NCBI GenBank assembly: GCA_947631625.1
Contig: CANRMA010000002.1
Location: 1-64,000 of the forward strand
DNA length: 64,000 nucleotides
DNA from: an uncultured Lachnospiraceae bacterium
GTDB taxonomy: Bacteria > Bacillota > Clostridia > Lachnospirales > Lachnospiraceae
Reading direction: 5' to 3'
Part shown: positions 55,389 to 63,384 of the stretch, one piece after another
Numbering within the stretch: position 1 is the first letter of the stretch
How the letters are laid out: each line of letters begins with the position of its first letter
The notes under the pieces: model-generated
Databases searched by the model: none
Seen by the model: the letters and a program-made list of their open reading frames with translations, nothing else
Told to the model about the DNA's origin: nothing
Made by a program: the position numbers and the translations under genes

Positions 55389-56567
55389 TTACCAAAGCTT
55401 AAACAACCGTATAACGCGCTTCGCCAACTTATAAAAGGGCGTTTCAAGCTCTCCGGCGGCCTTCTTTAATTCCTGGCGTATTTGTATGTGCTGCGGGCAG
55501 TGGCTTTCACATTTGCCGCACTGTATACACTGTGAAGCGCTGCCGGTATCTTTTCGCAGGGCGGTACACTGAAGATAATCCTGTCGGCCGGAACGCTTGC
55601 CTTCGGAATACATTGCGTTATAGCAGCGGAAAGTGCCGGGTATGTCTACGCCTTTTGGGCAGGGCATACAGTAACCGCAGCCTGTGCAGCCTACTTTTAC
55701 GCTCTTGGCTATCTCTTTTTTTACAAGCTCTATAAGTTCTTTATCGGAAGCGCTCATGCAGCCCGGATGTGATGCGGAAGCGGTCTCCAGGTTCTGTCTG
55801 ACCATTTCCACGGAATTCATGCCTGAAAGCACACAGGTGACCTCAGGCTGATCATAGAGCCATTTAAAGGCTATGTCTGCGGCTGTACGGTGTTCGGAAT
55901 CTTTTGCAAACAGCTCCTTGGCGGATTCCGGAAGCAGATCCACAAGCCTTCCTCCGCGCAGCGGTTCCATTATGATCACCGGAAGGCCTTTTGCATTGGC
56001 GTACTTAAGCCCTGATACGCCTGCCTGTGAGTTTTCATCCATATAGTTGTACTGTATCTGACAGAAATCCCAGTCATAGACATCCACAAGCTGTTTGAAC
56101 ATGTCGGAACTGCCGTGGTAGGAGAAACCGATATTGCGTATTTTCCCTGACGAAATTTTTTCGTCTATCCATTCGGTTATCCCCATATTTTTTAATTTAT
56201 TCCAGACGGAAACGTCGCTCAGCATGTGCATAAGGTAAAAGTCTATGTAATCCGTCTGAAGCCGCCTTAATTCTTCGTTAAAAGTTTTTTCCACACCGTC
56301 AATGGATTTGATAAGATAATGAGGCAGTTTGGTCGCTATGTATACCTTGTCGCGTACATTGTTGCGTTTGAGGATCTCGCCTATGGCCGCTTCGCTCCCC
56401 GGATATATGTAAGCCGTATCAAAATAATTGACGCCGCCCTCAATGGCTGTCATAACTTCCTTTTCGGCCTTGTCTATATCTATATTTCCGCCTTTTTTGG
56501 TAAAACGCATACAGCCGTAACCAAGGATAGAAATGTCGTTGCCTTTTTTGTCCTTACGATATTGCAT
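55389..56567 (-). CDS. Aldo/keto reductase with C-terminal 4Fe-4S ferredoxin domain
   Basis: 392 aa. An AKR TIM barrel (ILGYGCMRF, NYFDTAYIYPGSEAAIG with the catalytic Tyr, YIATKLPHY with the Lys) is followed from about residue 285 by cysteine clusters CTGCGYCMPCPKGVDIP and CIQCGKCESHCPQH. This ferredoxin-linked AKR family is common in anaerobes and reduces an unidentified carbonyl. The upstream region on its side holds tandem repeats. Confidence 0.92.
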   Translation of the reverse strand: MQYRKDKKGNDISILGYGCMRFTKKGGNIDIDKAEKEVMTAIEGGVNYFDTAYIYPGSEAAIGEILKRNNVRDKVYIATKLPHYLIKSIDGVEKTFNEELRRLQTDYIDFYLMHMLSDVSVWNKLKNMGITEWIDEKISSGKIRNIGFSYHGSSDMFKQLVDVYDWDFCQIQYNYMDENSQAGVSGLKYANAKGLPVIIMEPLRGGRLVDLLPESAKELFAKDSEHRTAADIAFKWLYDQPEVTCVLSGMNSVEMVRQNLETASASHPGCMSASDKELIELVKKEIAKSVKVGCTGCGYCMPCPKGVDIPGTFRCYNAMYSEGKRSGRQDYLQCTALRKDTGSASQCIQCGKCESHCPQHIQIRQELKKAAGELETPFYKLAKRVIRLFKLW

Positions 56568-56996
56568 ATAAATTCTCCATTCTATGTAAGATATAGATTT
56601 AACTATATATTATTATATTATCAGGACGATACAATGTCAAATAGCATATGTTATTATATTGTTTAGCGCTACACAATAATATATCAAACATCAGCCGAAT
56701 GTATTGTCGGATGCTTTGAGCGGTCTATCGCACTATTTTGAGCGGTCTATCGCACTATTTTGGGCGGTCTATCGTATTATTTTGAGCGGTCAATCGTATT
56801 ATTTTGAACTATCTATCGCATTGCTTTGAGCGGTATATCGTATTATTTCGAGTGGTCTATCGTATATTTTGAGCAGTCTATAACAGTGCTTTGAGCGGTC
56901 ATTGCTACTGTCGGGCAAAAGTTGTATAATAAACTTCATATCATACATACATTGGAGCGGCATAATATTGCGCCGCGCAGGAATGGGAGGATCAGC
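56568..56996. other. Intergenic region between divergent genes, with repeat array
   Basis: About 430 bp. The first part is AT-rich and should hold the leftward promoter of the reductase gene. The 22-bp repeat array follows at 56718-56901. On the right GTTGTATAATAAAC (TATAAT near 56925) could be the -10 of the HAD gene. No further gene seen. Confidence 0.5.
56718..56901. repeat. 22-bp tandem repeats, eight units plus a partial
   Basis: Contiguous copies of GAGCGGTCTATCGCACTATTTT, given here in two parts as GAGCGGTCTATC and GCACTATTTT, with scattered substitutions and one 21-bp unit. The first three units are the most alike and later ones more diverged, as in arrays growing from one end. No spacers and no cas genes, so not a CRISPR. 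Confidence 0.9.
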
Positions 56997-57599
56997 ATGA
57001 TAAATACAATAATCTTTGACATAGGTAACGTGCTTGCGGACTTTACATGGAAAGAACACTTTGAGCGGTTGGGATATACGGGGCAGCTTTTTGAGCGTAT
57101 AGCTAAAGCGACCGTACTGAGCGAGGACTGGAATGAGTGCGACAGGGGAGTGCTGAGCGATGAGGAGATATTAAAACGGTTCGCGGCGAAAGATCCTGAA
57201 ATCGGCGCCGATATCCGCCGCTGTTTTATCAATAAAAAAGGAATGGTATCGAGAAATGATTATGCAATTGAGTGGATAGAGGAGTTAAAACAAAGAGGGT
57301 ATAAGGTTTTATATCTTTCTAATTTTTCCGGTTCGGCAGCGGTCGAGTGTTCAGAGGCGTTGGATTTTATACCGCATATGGACGGCGGCATCATGTCCTG
57401 TAATGAAAAAGTCATAAAACCTATGCCGCAGATATATAAACTGCTGATAGACAGATATGATCTTGAGCCGGAAAAGTGTGTCTTTATAGACGATACAGAA
57501 AAAAACCTGACAGGCGCGTCAGGTTTTGGAATACATACTGTTTTGTTCAAAAATCTAAAGCAGGCTAAGGAAGATCTTGAAAAACTGCTTTCAGAATAA
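56997..57599 (+). CDS. HAD-family hydrolase
   Basis: 200 aa. IIFDIGNVLADFTW holds the nucleophile Asp variant (DIGNVL) of the YihX/epoxide-hydrolase-like HAD subfamily; LSNFSG, KPMPQIYK and FIDDTEKN complete the four motifs. GGGAGG lies 7 bases before ATG 56997, which is preferred to an upstream in-frame ATG. It should dephosphorylate a sugar phosphate such as glucose-1-phosphate. Confidence 0.88.
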   Translation: MINTIIFDIGNVLADFTWKEHFERLGYTGQLFERIAKATVLSEDWNECDRGVLSDEEILKRFAAKDPEIGADIRRCFINKKGMVSRNDYAIEWIEELKQRGYKVLYLSNFSGSAAVECSEALDFIPHMDGGIMSCNEKVIKPMPQIYKLLIDRYDLEPEKCVFIDDTEKNLTGASGFGIHTVLFKNLKQAKEDLEKLLSE

Positions 57600-57634
57600 A
57601 ATTTATTATGATATTTATATGATGCGTTGTATTG

Positions 57635-57665
57635 TCAGAAAAGGAATAAAGCCTGTTTTTTCTGA
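57635..57665. terminator. Possible bidirectional terminator
   Basis: TCAGAAAA (57635-57642) and TTTTCTGA (57658-57665) form an inverted repeat with A- and T-rich flanks between two genes that converge. Confidence 0.5.
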
Positions 57666-57753
57666 ATTCTGAATATACTGACATTGATTATTGACGACCT
57701 GCCGTGTCTTCGTCTATTTTAATCATTTCAACTTCGGTATGCAAAATGTCATT

Positions 57754-58035
57754 TTATTCAATATCGTTTTTGCCAACGTCATTACAATCAACGTCATTCT
57801 GACCAATATCATTCTGCCTTGTAATACTGTCCCGCCGTTCTTTAACTTTTTCATACAGGCCTATGTATACCCATAGCAAAATCGGCAGTCCGATGGTAGC
57901 CGTCAGGCACGTCGCAAACAACCTGCCTGAATCCGAAAAATCCAGGCAGGCAACAATTAACGTAACTAAGTACATACATACCAGTATTATCACACATATT
58001 AAAGCCGCGATCTGTTTGGGTGTTCTTTTTTTCAT
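57754..58035 (-). CDS. Small two-helix membrane protein with repetitive tail
   Basis: 93 aa. Two hydrophobic segments (AALICVIILVCMYLVTLIV; LPILLWVYIGLYEKV) follow a basic start. The last 20 residues are a degenerate NDIGQNDVDCNDVGKNDIE-like repeat arising from short DNA repeats at 57754-57815. It begins 3 bases after the end of the aquaporin-like gene, so the two share a transcript. Family not recognised. Confidence 0.6.
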   Translation of the reverse strand: MKKRTPKQIAALICVIILVCMYLVTLIVACLDFSDSGRLFATCLTATIGLPILLWVYIGLYEKVKERRDSITRQNDIGQNDVDCNDVGKNDIE

Positions 58036-58038
58036 AAT

Positions 58039-58773
58039 TTATATAGCGCCTTTGATCAAAGTAGTAGCTATAACTGCCAGAATACCGCCTATGGACGAAC
58101 CGAGCAGATTAACTATAAGCTGATAATTCCAGTCAACTTTTTCATCACCCTTATTGGGGATAGGCAGAATTGCAAACCATATACTGCTGAATACCGAACG
58201 CATTGCATTCATGCTGAAACCGGTGCTGTTAAGCGAAAGTGAAAGCAGCGCTACCGCGCCAAAACCTACAAGACCTACAACAAGAGCTTCGTTCGAAGCC
58301 TGTAAACTTGTAACGCCTGCGATACCCATAAATACAAGGAAAAGGAATACGAAAGTTGCAAGTATCTCCTGTACAAAGTTGAGCGCAACATGTTTTTCTA
58401 CCGGATATGCGGAGAAAATGCCGCGTTTAGGCGCGTCGCCCGATGCCTTGAAGGAATCCCAGAAGAATATCATGCATACAAGCACTGCTGCGCCGGCTGC
58501 AAGAAATTCCATAAGGAGATAAATAAGAGCGTCAACTATTCCCACGCTGCCCAAAATAATGTTGCCGAAAACAACGCCGGGATTTAAGTATGCGGGACCG
58601 CCCATTATGGCAGCGACGGCAAGGCCGAAGCCGACGGCAAGGCTCCATGCAAACACCAGTTCGATGTAGTTTAAGGTTGACACCAGGGTCTTTTTTAAAG
58701 ATACGTTACACATATAAGCGTAACCGCCAAGCAAAAAGATAAAGCTTCCTATAAATTCAGATAAATAAGCCAT
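58039..58773 (-). CDS. MIP/aquaporin-family channel with altered NPA motifs
   Basis: 244 aa, about six membrane segments. The two NPA boxes of the family are changed: the first reads NPG (AYLNPGVVFG) and the second NAM (GFSMNAMRSVF), although the conserved Arg is kept. The overall pattern (YLSEFIGSFIFLLGG start, internal duplication) still fits MIP channels. GGAGG lies just before the ATG at 58773, so this start is preferred to 58788. The permeant may not be water or glycerol. Confidence 0.75.
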   Translation of the reverse strand: MAYLSEFIGSFIFLLGGYAYMCNVSLKKTLVSTLNYIELVFAWSLAVGFGLAVAAIMGGPAYLNPGVVFGNIILGSVGIVDALIYLLMEFLAAGAAVLVCMIFFWDSFKASGDAPKRGIFSAYPVEKHVALNFVQEILATFVFLFLVFMGIAGVTSLQASNEALVVGLVGFGAVALLSLSLNSTGFSMNAMRSVFSSIWFAILPIPNKGDEKVDWNYQLIVNLLGSSIGGILAVIATTLIKGAI

Positions 58774-58878
58774 ATGTATATCCTCCATGCAGATATTTAA
58801 TTTTTTAACGTAAATAAGTAATTAATGATAAATATGCAAATTAATAGTAAAGATAATAAAGTAATAAATCGCGTTTGC

Positions 58879-59655
58879 TTACTGCACGTTCAGGTCATTG
58901 ATCGTGACGGTAAGTCTGGAAAGTCTGGAATCGATTTCTTTGCTGGTTTCAGCCATGCCGCCCGCCAGTTTCTGAACTTCGGCGGCAACGACAGCGAATC
59001 CTTTTCCGCTTTCGCCTGCGCGCGCAGCTTCGATGGATGCGTTTAAGGCGAGCATGTTCTGTCTCTTACTGAAAGCGGCTATCTGTGACGTGCTTACGTT
59101 GGCAGCTTCGATTTCTTCCGCCGCCTGCGCGATGCCGGTCTTTAACTTATCCAGTATCTTTCCGTTCTGTTTGGACTGATAACTGGAACGTACGTACATA
59201 TTTATAACGTCGCCAAGAAGATTGGCGGAGGCTTCGATCTGTTCCCTTGTTTTGATGGTAACCTTGTGTAAAGCTTCAATATATGTATCTTCGTTGATAT
59301 CAAGCTCTCTTGCGACTTTGCGGAATTTTTCCTCATCGGGCTCTTCCGGAAGGACCTGGCCGCCGATAACGCTGCCAAGTACGGTGCCGTCGTCAAGCGT
59401 GATGGGGATGCCGAAGTCTACAAGTCCTGCATGACATGAATATACGCCGTTTCCTTCCTGATCGCATTTTTCACATCTGCGGCAGCCTTCTTTGCTTCCT
59501 CTTGTCAGTTTGATGCAGAAGTCCGTAAAATTGTAACAATCGCTTATGTACTTTCCGTCAGCGCCGACTGCGACCGTTGCAAGTCCGGTACTCTTTGCCC
59601 AGTTGTCCATGATGCTTTCAAATTTTTGCATATCACAGAATTCGTCGATTCTCAT
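58879..59655 (-). CDS. PocR-domain sensor with a short methyl-accepting chemotaxis signalling domain
   Basis: 258 aa. Residues 1-170 are a PocR ligand-binding domain with cysteines in [20 protein letters not shown], likely binding a small organic ligand or metal. Residues about 175-258 contain the receptor tip [20 protein letters not shown]. No membrane segment or HAMP is seen, so it is a cytoplasmic receptor; the signalling hairpin is shorter than in usual MCPs. It suggests a motile host. Confidence 0.88.
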   Translation of the reverse strand: MRIDEFCDMQKFESIMDNWAKSTGLATVAVGADGKYISDCYNFTDFCIKLTRGSKEGCRRCEKCDQEGNGVYSCHAGLVDFGIPITLDDGTVLGSVIGGQVLPEEPDEEKFRKVARELDINEDTYIEALHKVTIKTREQIEASANLLGDVINMYVRSSYQSKQNGKILDKLKTGIAQAAEEIEAANVSTSQIAAFSKRQNMLALNASIEAARAGESGKGFAVVAAEVQKLAGGMAETSKEIDSRLSRLTVTINDLNVQ

Positions 59656-60084
59656 AATTGTTTTTCCTTTCTATGTATAAATTTTAAAAATAAGGACTTT
59701 TTTATGCAAAATATATTATAATATAAAAAATAAGTTAATATATTTTATGCAATTTTCATTTTATCATTATATTGAAAAAAAGTAAATATATAAAAGTGAA
59801 TATATGAAAGCAATATTAGAAAACCCCCGCCTGTACAAAACTTAAGGCGGGGGTTTTCGTTTTAGGGGAGGATAAGTATTTCCTTATCTTTTGACTAATA
59901 TCATTGTTGCCATGTTTTTGAAAAATATTCAAAAAATGCAAAAAAAATTTATAAAGGCCTGAAAGTCAGAAAGCAGGCTTTAAATTATTTACTTTTTAAA
60001 AAAAATGTTATATACTAACGGAGTATCGTATTAAAATTAAGATACCTTATAGATCAATACTGGATAAAAGGTGGTAATTGTAAG
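59656..60084. other. Intergenic region with bidirectional terminator and promoter
   Basis: About 430 bp. Left part should carry the leftward promoter of the sensor gene. A strong terminator sits at 59818-59860. From 59930 the sequence is A/T-rich; GGTGGTAATTG before 60085 is the ribosome site of the next gene. No gene seen. Confidence 0.5.
59819..59859. terminator. GC-rich bidirectional terminator hairpin
   Basis: AAACCCCCGCC (59821-59831) and GGCGGGGGTTTT (59846-59857) form a perfect stem with A-run before and T-run after. As its neighbours both read away from it, it may belong to a lost or antisense transcript. Confidence 0.85.
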
Positions 60085-60591
60085 ATGGCTTTGTTAAAAA
60101 AATGGCGCGATATGGCATATTCGGAAACTGCCAACAAAGGTGACCTGCAGAGATTGTGGTCCGATTATTTTATGAAAGAAAAGGAAATATATGCCACGCT
60201 TCTCAAAAATCCCGATGAAGTGGTGGAAGGAACGGTTAAGGAGCTTGCCGAGAAATATAATGTTGACATTATGACTATGACAGGTTTTCTGGACGGTATA
60301 AACGACAGCTTGAAGAATGCCAATCCAATCGAGGAGATGGAAGAAGATACACATGTAAACCTGGGCTTTGACAAACCGCTTCTTTATAAGAATATGGTAG
60401 CGGCGGACGCCGACTGGTTATATAATCTCGAAGAGTGGAACGATATATTTGACGAGGATACTAAGAAAAGCTTATATAAGGAGCAGAAAGAGTCTACGAC
60501 CATACACAAGGCTCCGAAGATATATCCGAACGATCCCTGCCCGTGCGGAAGCGGCAAGAAATATAAGAAATGCTGTGGCAGAAATGCCTAG
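60085..60591 (+). CDS. SEC-C motif protein
   Basis: 168 aa. The C-terminus PNDPCPCGSGKKYKKCCGRN is the zinc-binding SEC-C motif also found at the end of SecA. The N-terminal 140 residues are helical and acidic with KWRDMAYSE at the start and LDGINDSLK in the middle, as in a Lachnospiraceae family. Function is unknown; it could bind nucleic acid or the translocation machinery. It overlaps the next gene by 8 bases. Confidence 0.85.
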   Translation: MALLKKWRDMAYSETANKGDLQRLWSDYFMKEKEIYATLLKNPDEVVEGTVKELAEKYNVDIMTMTGFLDGINDSLKNANPIEEMEEDTHVNLGFDKPLLYKNMVAADADWLYNLEEWNDIFDEDTKKSLYKEQKESTTIHKAPKIYPNDPCPCGSGKKYKKCCGRNA

Positions 60592-61051
60592 GAAGATGCC
60601 GCCTGACTGTACAAGACCTGAATATGCGAAGCAGCTTTTTATGCAGGGATTTAATTGTGCACAATCGGTTTTTGCGGCTTACGCCGATATTTTTGACATA
60701 GATTTTGAAACCGCGCTTAAGATGTCGGGCGCGCTTGGCGGCGGAGTCGGCAGAATGCGCGAGGTCTGCGGCACCGTGCTTTCGATGTCTCTTATTGCGG
60801 GATTAAAAGAGGGTAACGCCGATCCCGATAATGAAGAGGCCAAGGCGCATATTTATGAACTGGTCCGCCGCATGAGCGGCATGTTTAAAGAAAGACAGGG
60901 TACGATAATCTGCAGGGAGATCTTAGGCATGGAAGGTATGGAGGAAAGCCCCGCACCGACGCCGAGGACTCCGGATTTTTATAAAAAAAGGCCCTGCGCC
61001 GGAATCGTGGAGTGCGCGGCCCAGATTATAGATGAAGTTTTATTTTCGTAA
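60584..61051 (+). CDS. C_GCAxxG_C_C family redox-type protein
   Basis: 155 aa from ATG 60584 (60596 is an alternative). Conserved cysteines fit the C_GCAxxG_C_C family: FNCAQSVF, GALGGGVGRMREVCG, IICREIL and CAGIVECAAQII. Members are small proteins with a metal or Fe-S site of unknown function, often near electron-transfer genes. Its start lies within the end of the SEC-C gene, so they are co-translated. Confidence 0.85.
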   Translation: MPRKMPPDCTRPEYAKQLFMQGFNCAQSVFAAYADIFDIDFETALKMSGALGGGVGRMREVCGTVLSMSLIAGLKEGNADPDNEEAKAHIYELVRRMSGMFKERQGTIICREILGMEGMEESPAPTPRTPDFYKKRPCAGIVECAAQIIDEVLFS

Positions 61052-61069
61052 TCGTCTGAATGATTGTAA

Positions 61070-61213
61070 CAGGCGATTGCGAAACTTATTCTTATAACAT
61101 AGAATTTAGTAAAAATATACAAATAAGGGGTGACTCTGCGTTCCGCAATGGAACCCCGTTTTGTATATTTTTGATAAATTCGGAAGCATTAGATAATATT
61201 TAGCAATCGCCTG
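61070..61213 (+). promoter_or_regulatory. Structured leader upstream of thrS
   Basis: CAGGCGATTGC (61070-61080) and GCAATCGCCTG (61203-61213) are perfect 11-bp complements enclosing a second strong hairpin: ATATACAAA...AAGGGG (about 61116-61132) with CCCCGTTTTGTATAT (about 61155-61169), then TTTTT. The inner hairpin looks like a terminator. The outer stem could change its formation. I see no T-box consensus (GGUGGNACCGCG). Either a terminator plus chance repeat, or a leader controlling thrS. Confidence 0.6.
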
Positions 61214-61245
61214 AAACTATTGTAAGTATGAAAGGGGTAATAATA

Positions 61246-63210
61246 ATGAAAATTACGTTAAAAGACGGTTCCGTTAAGGAATATGCGCAGCCGATGAGTA
61301 TTTATGATATTGCGGCCGATATATCCGAAGGGCTTGCAAGAGTGGCCTGCGCCGGTGAAGTTGACGGAAAGGTGGAAGATCTGCGAACCGTTATTGATAA
61401 GGATTGCAGTCTCAATATTGTTACCGCAAATGATGAAGCGGGACTGCGCGTGATAAGGCATACCGCGTCGCATGTGCTTGCGGAGGCTGTAAAAAGGCTT
61501 TTCCCGTCGGCAAAGGTGACTATCGGACCGGCTATTGACGAAGGTTTTTATTATGATTTTGATGCGGAGCCTTTTTCAAGGGAAGATTTGGACAACATTG
61601 AAGCCGAAATGAAGAAGATAATCAAGGAAGGCCACAAAATAGAGCGGTTTACCCTGTCCAGAGAAGAAGCTGTCCGGTTTATGGAGGAAAAGGGTGAGCC
61701 TTATAAGGTGGAGCTTATAAACGATCTTCCTGAGGACGCCGAGATATCCTTTTATGATCAGGGCGGTTTTGTGGATCTGTGCGCGGGACCGCATCTTATG
61801 AGCGCTAAATCCATTAAGGCGTATAAGCTCACATCTTCTTCTATGGCATATTGGAGAGGAGATTCCAACAAGGCTAAACTTCAGAGAATTTATGGAACCG
61901 CTTTTAATAAAAAAGAAGAACTGGAGGCTTATCTTGAGCATCTGGAGGATATAAAGAGACGCGACCATAATAAACTCGGTCGTGAAATGGAGCTTTTTAC
62001 AACTGTGGACGTGATCGGTCAGGGCCTTCCACTGCTGCTTCCTAAAGGCGCGAGAATGATTCAGAAGATGCAGCGTTGGATAGAAGATTTGGAGGATAAA
62101 GAGTGGGGCTATGTCAGAACCAAGACTCCGCTTATGGCCAAGAGCGATCTGTATAAGATCTCAGGCCACTGGGATCACTATACCGACGGTATGTTTGTGC
62201 TCGGAGACGAAAGCAAGGATAAAGAAGTGCTGGCGCTTCGTCCTATGACCTGTCCTTTCCAGTATTACTGCTATAAAAATTCCCAGCATTCATATCGTGA
62301 TCTGCCGATTCGTTACGGTGAGACTTCGACACTTTTCAGAAACGAAGATTCGGGTGAGATGCATGGGCTTACCAGAGTGCGCCAGTTTACGATTTCGGAA
62401 GGACATTTGATAGTAAGACCCGATCAGATGGTACAGGAGTTTAAAGACTGTCTGGCTCATGCCAAATACTGTCTGACGGTGCTTGGAGTGGAGGAGGATG
62501 TTACTTATCACCTGTCCAAGTGGGATCCGGAAAACCGTGAAAAATATATCGGCGAACCGGAAGTGTGGAACGAGACTGAGCGGCATATAAGGGAAATACT
62601 TACGGAGCTTAATATTCCGTTTGTGGAAGATATAGGCGAGGCGGCGTTCTATGGGCCCAAAGTCGATATTAACGCTAAGAATGTGTACGGCAAAGAAGAC
62701 ACCATGATAACCATTCAGTGGGATGCGCTTCTGGCCGAGCAGTTCGATATGTATTATATAGACCGGAACGGCGAAAAGGTCCGTCCTTATATAATCCACA
62801 GAACTTCGATGGGCTGCTATGAGAGGACGTTGGCATGGCTTATTGAAAAATACGCCGGAAAATTCCCGACCTGGCTGTGTCCCGAGCAGGTACGTATACT
62901 TCCTATTTCCGAGAAATATGAAGAGTATGCGCAGAAGCTCAAAAAAGAGCTTGTAAAGAATGACATTGACGTAACCGTGGACGACCGTTCCGAGAAGATC
63001 GGCTTCAAGATTCGTGAAGCCAGACTGGATAAAGTTCCGTACATGTTGGTTGTAGGACAGAAGGAAGAAGAAGACGGTACGGTTTCCGTAAGAAGCCGTT
63101 TCGCGGGAGACGAAGGCGTAAAGCCGCTTGACGAATTTATCGCGCAGATCTGCGAGGAGATAAGGACCAAGGCGATTCGCAGGGAAGAAGCGCAGGGAGA
63201 AAATAAGTAA
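61246..63210 (+). CDS. thrS: Threonyl-tRNA synthetase
   Basis: 654 aa. Domains: TGS (about 1-62), editing domain with HTASHVLAEAV and HxxxH (about 65-225), class II catalytic core (RPMTCPFQYYCY; RNEDSGEMHGLTR; motif 3 in IHRTSMGCYERTL) and C-terminal anticodon-binding domain (VRILPISEKYEEYAQ). It charges tRNA-Thr. ATG 61246 is chosen because AAAGGGG lies 8 bases upstream and TGS starts at once. Typical housekeeping gene. Confidence 0.97.
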   Translation: MKITLKDGSVKEYAQPMSIYDIAADISEGLARVACAGEVDGKVEDLRTVIDKDCSLNIVTANDEAGLRVIRHTASHVLAEAVKRLFPSAKVTIGPAIDEGFYYDFDAEPFSREDLDNIEAEMKKIIKEGHKIERFTLSREEAVRFMEEKGEPYKVELINDLPEDAEISFYDQGGFVDLCAGPHLMSAKSIKAYKLTSSSMAYWRGDSNKAKLQRIYGTAFNKKEELEAYLEHLEDIKRRDHNKLGREMELFTTVDVIGQGLPLLLPKGARMIQKMQRWIEDLEDKEWGYVRTKTPLMAKSDLYKISGHWDHYTDGMFVLGDESKDKEVLALRPMTCPFQYYCYKNSQHSYRDLPIRYGETSTLFRNEDSGEMHGLTRVRQFTISEGHLIVRPDQMVQEFKDCLAHAKYCLTVLGVEEDVTYHLSKWDPENREKYIGEPEVWNETERHIREILTELNIPFVEDIGEAAFYGPKVDINAKNVYGKEDTMITIQWDALLAEQFDMYYIDRNGEKVRPYIIHRTSMGCYERTLAWLIEKYAGKFPTWLCPEQVRILPISEKYEEYAQKLKKELVKNDIDVTVDDRSEKIGFKIREARLDKVPYMLVVGQKEEEDGTVSVRSRFAGDEGVKPLDEFIAQICEEIRTKAIRREEAQGENK

Positions 63211-63384
63211 AGCGGTAAGAATAAATAAAGCTTAAAAAAATAAATCATAGAAAATAAATAAATCAGTGAGAATAAATAATATAGTAAGAAATAAATAAAG
63301 CATTAAGAAAAGCAGTAAATTGGTAAGAAAAGAAGTAAAACAATTAGAAATAAAAGATAAACGTGCAATAAGAGAAAAATAAAA
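63211..63384. repeat. Degenerate AAATAAATAAA-type repeats
   Basis: About 170 bp of imperfect repeats such as GTAAGAAATAAATAAAG between thrS and the next gene, similar in style to the array at 4487-4620. No terminator found. Confidence 0.6.

Noticed and set aside
57505-57530. Hairpin inside the HAD gene as a terminator
   Set aside because: AACCTGAC/GTCAGGTT pairs within conserved coding sequence, and the frame continues normally; treated as coincidental or as coding constraint.
61100-61245. T-box riboswitch upstream of thrS
   Set aside because: No GGUGGNACCGCG-like T-box sequence or Stem I elements could be found; only nested hairpins.
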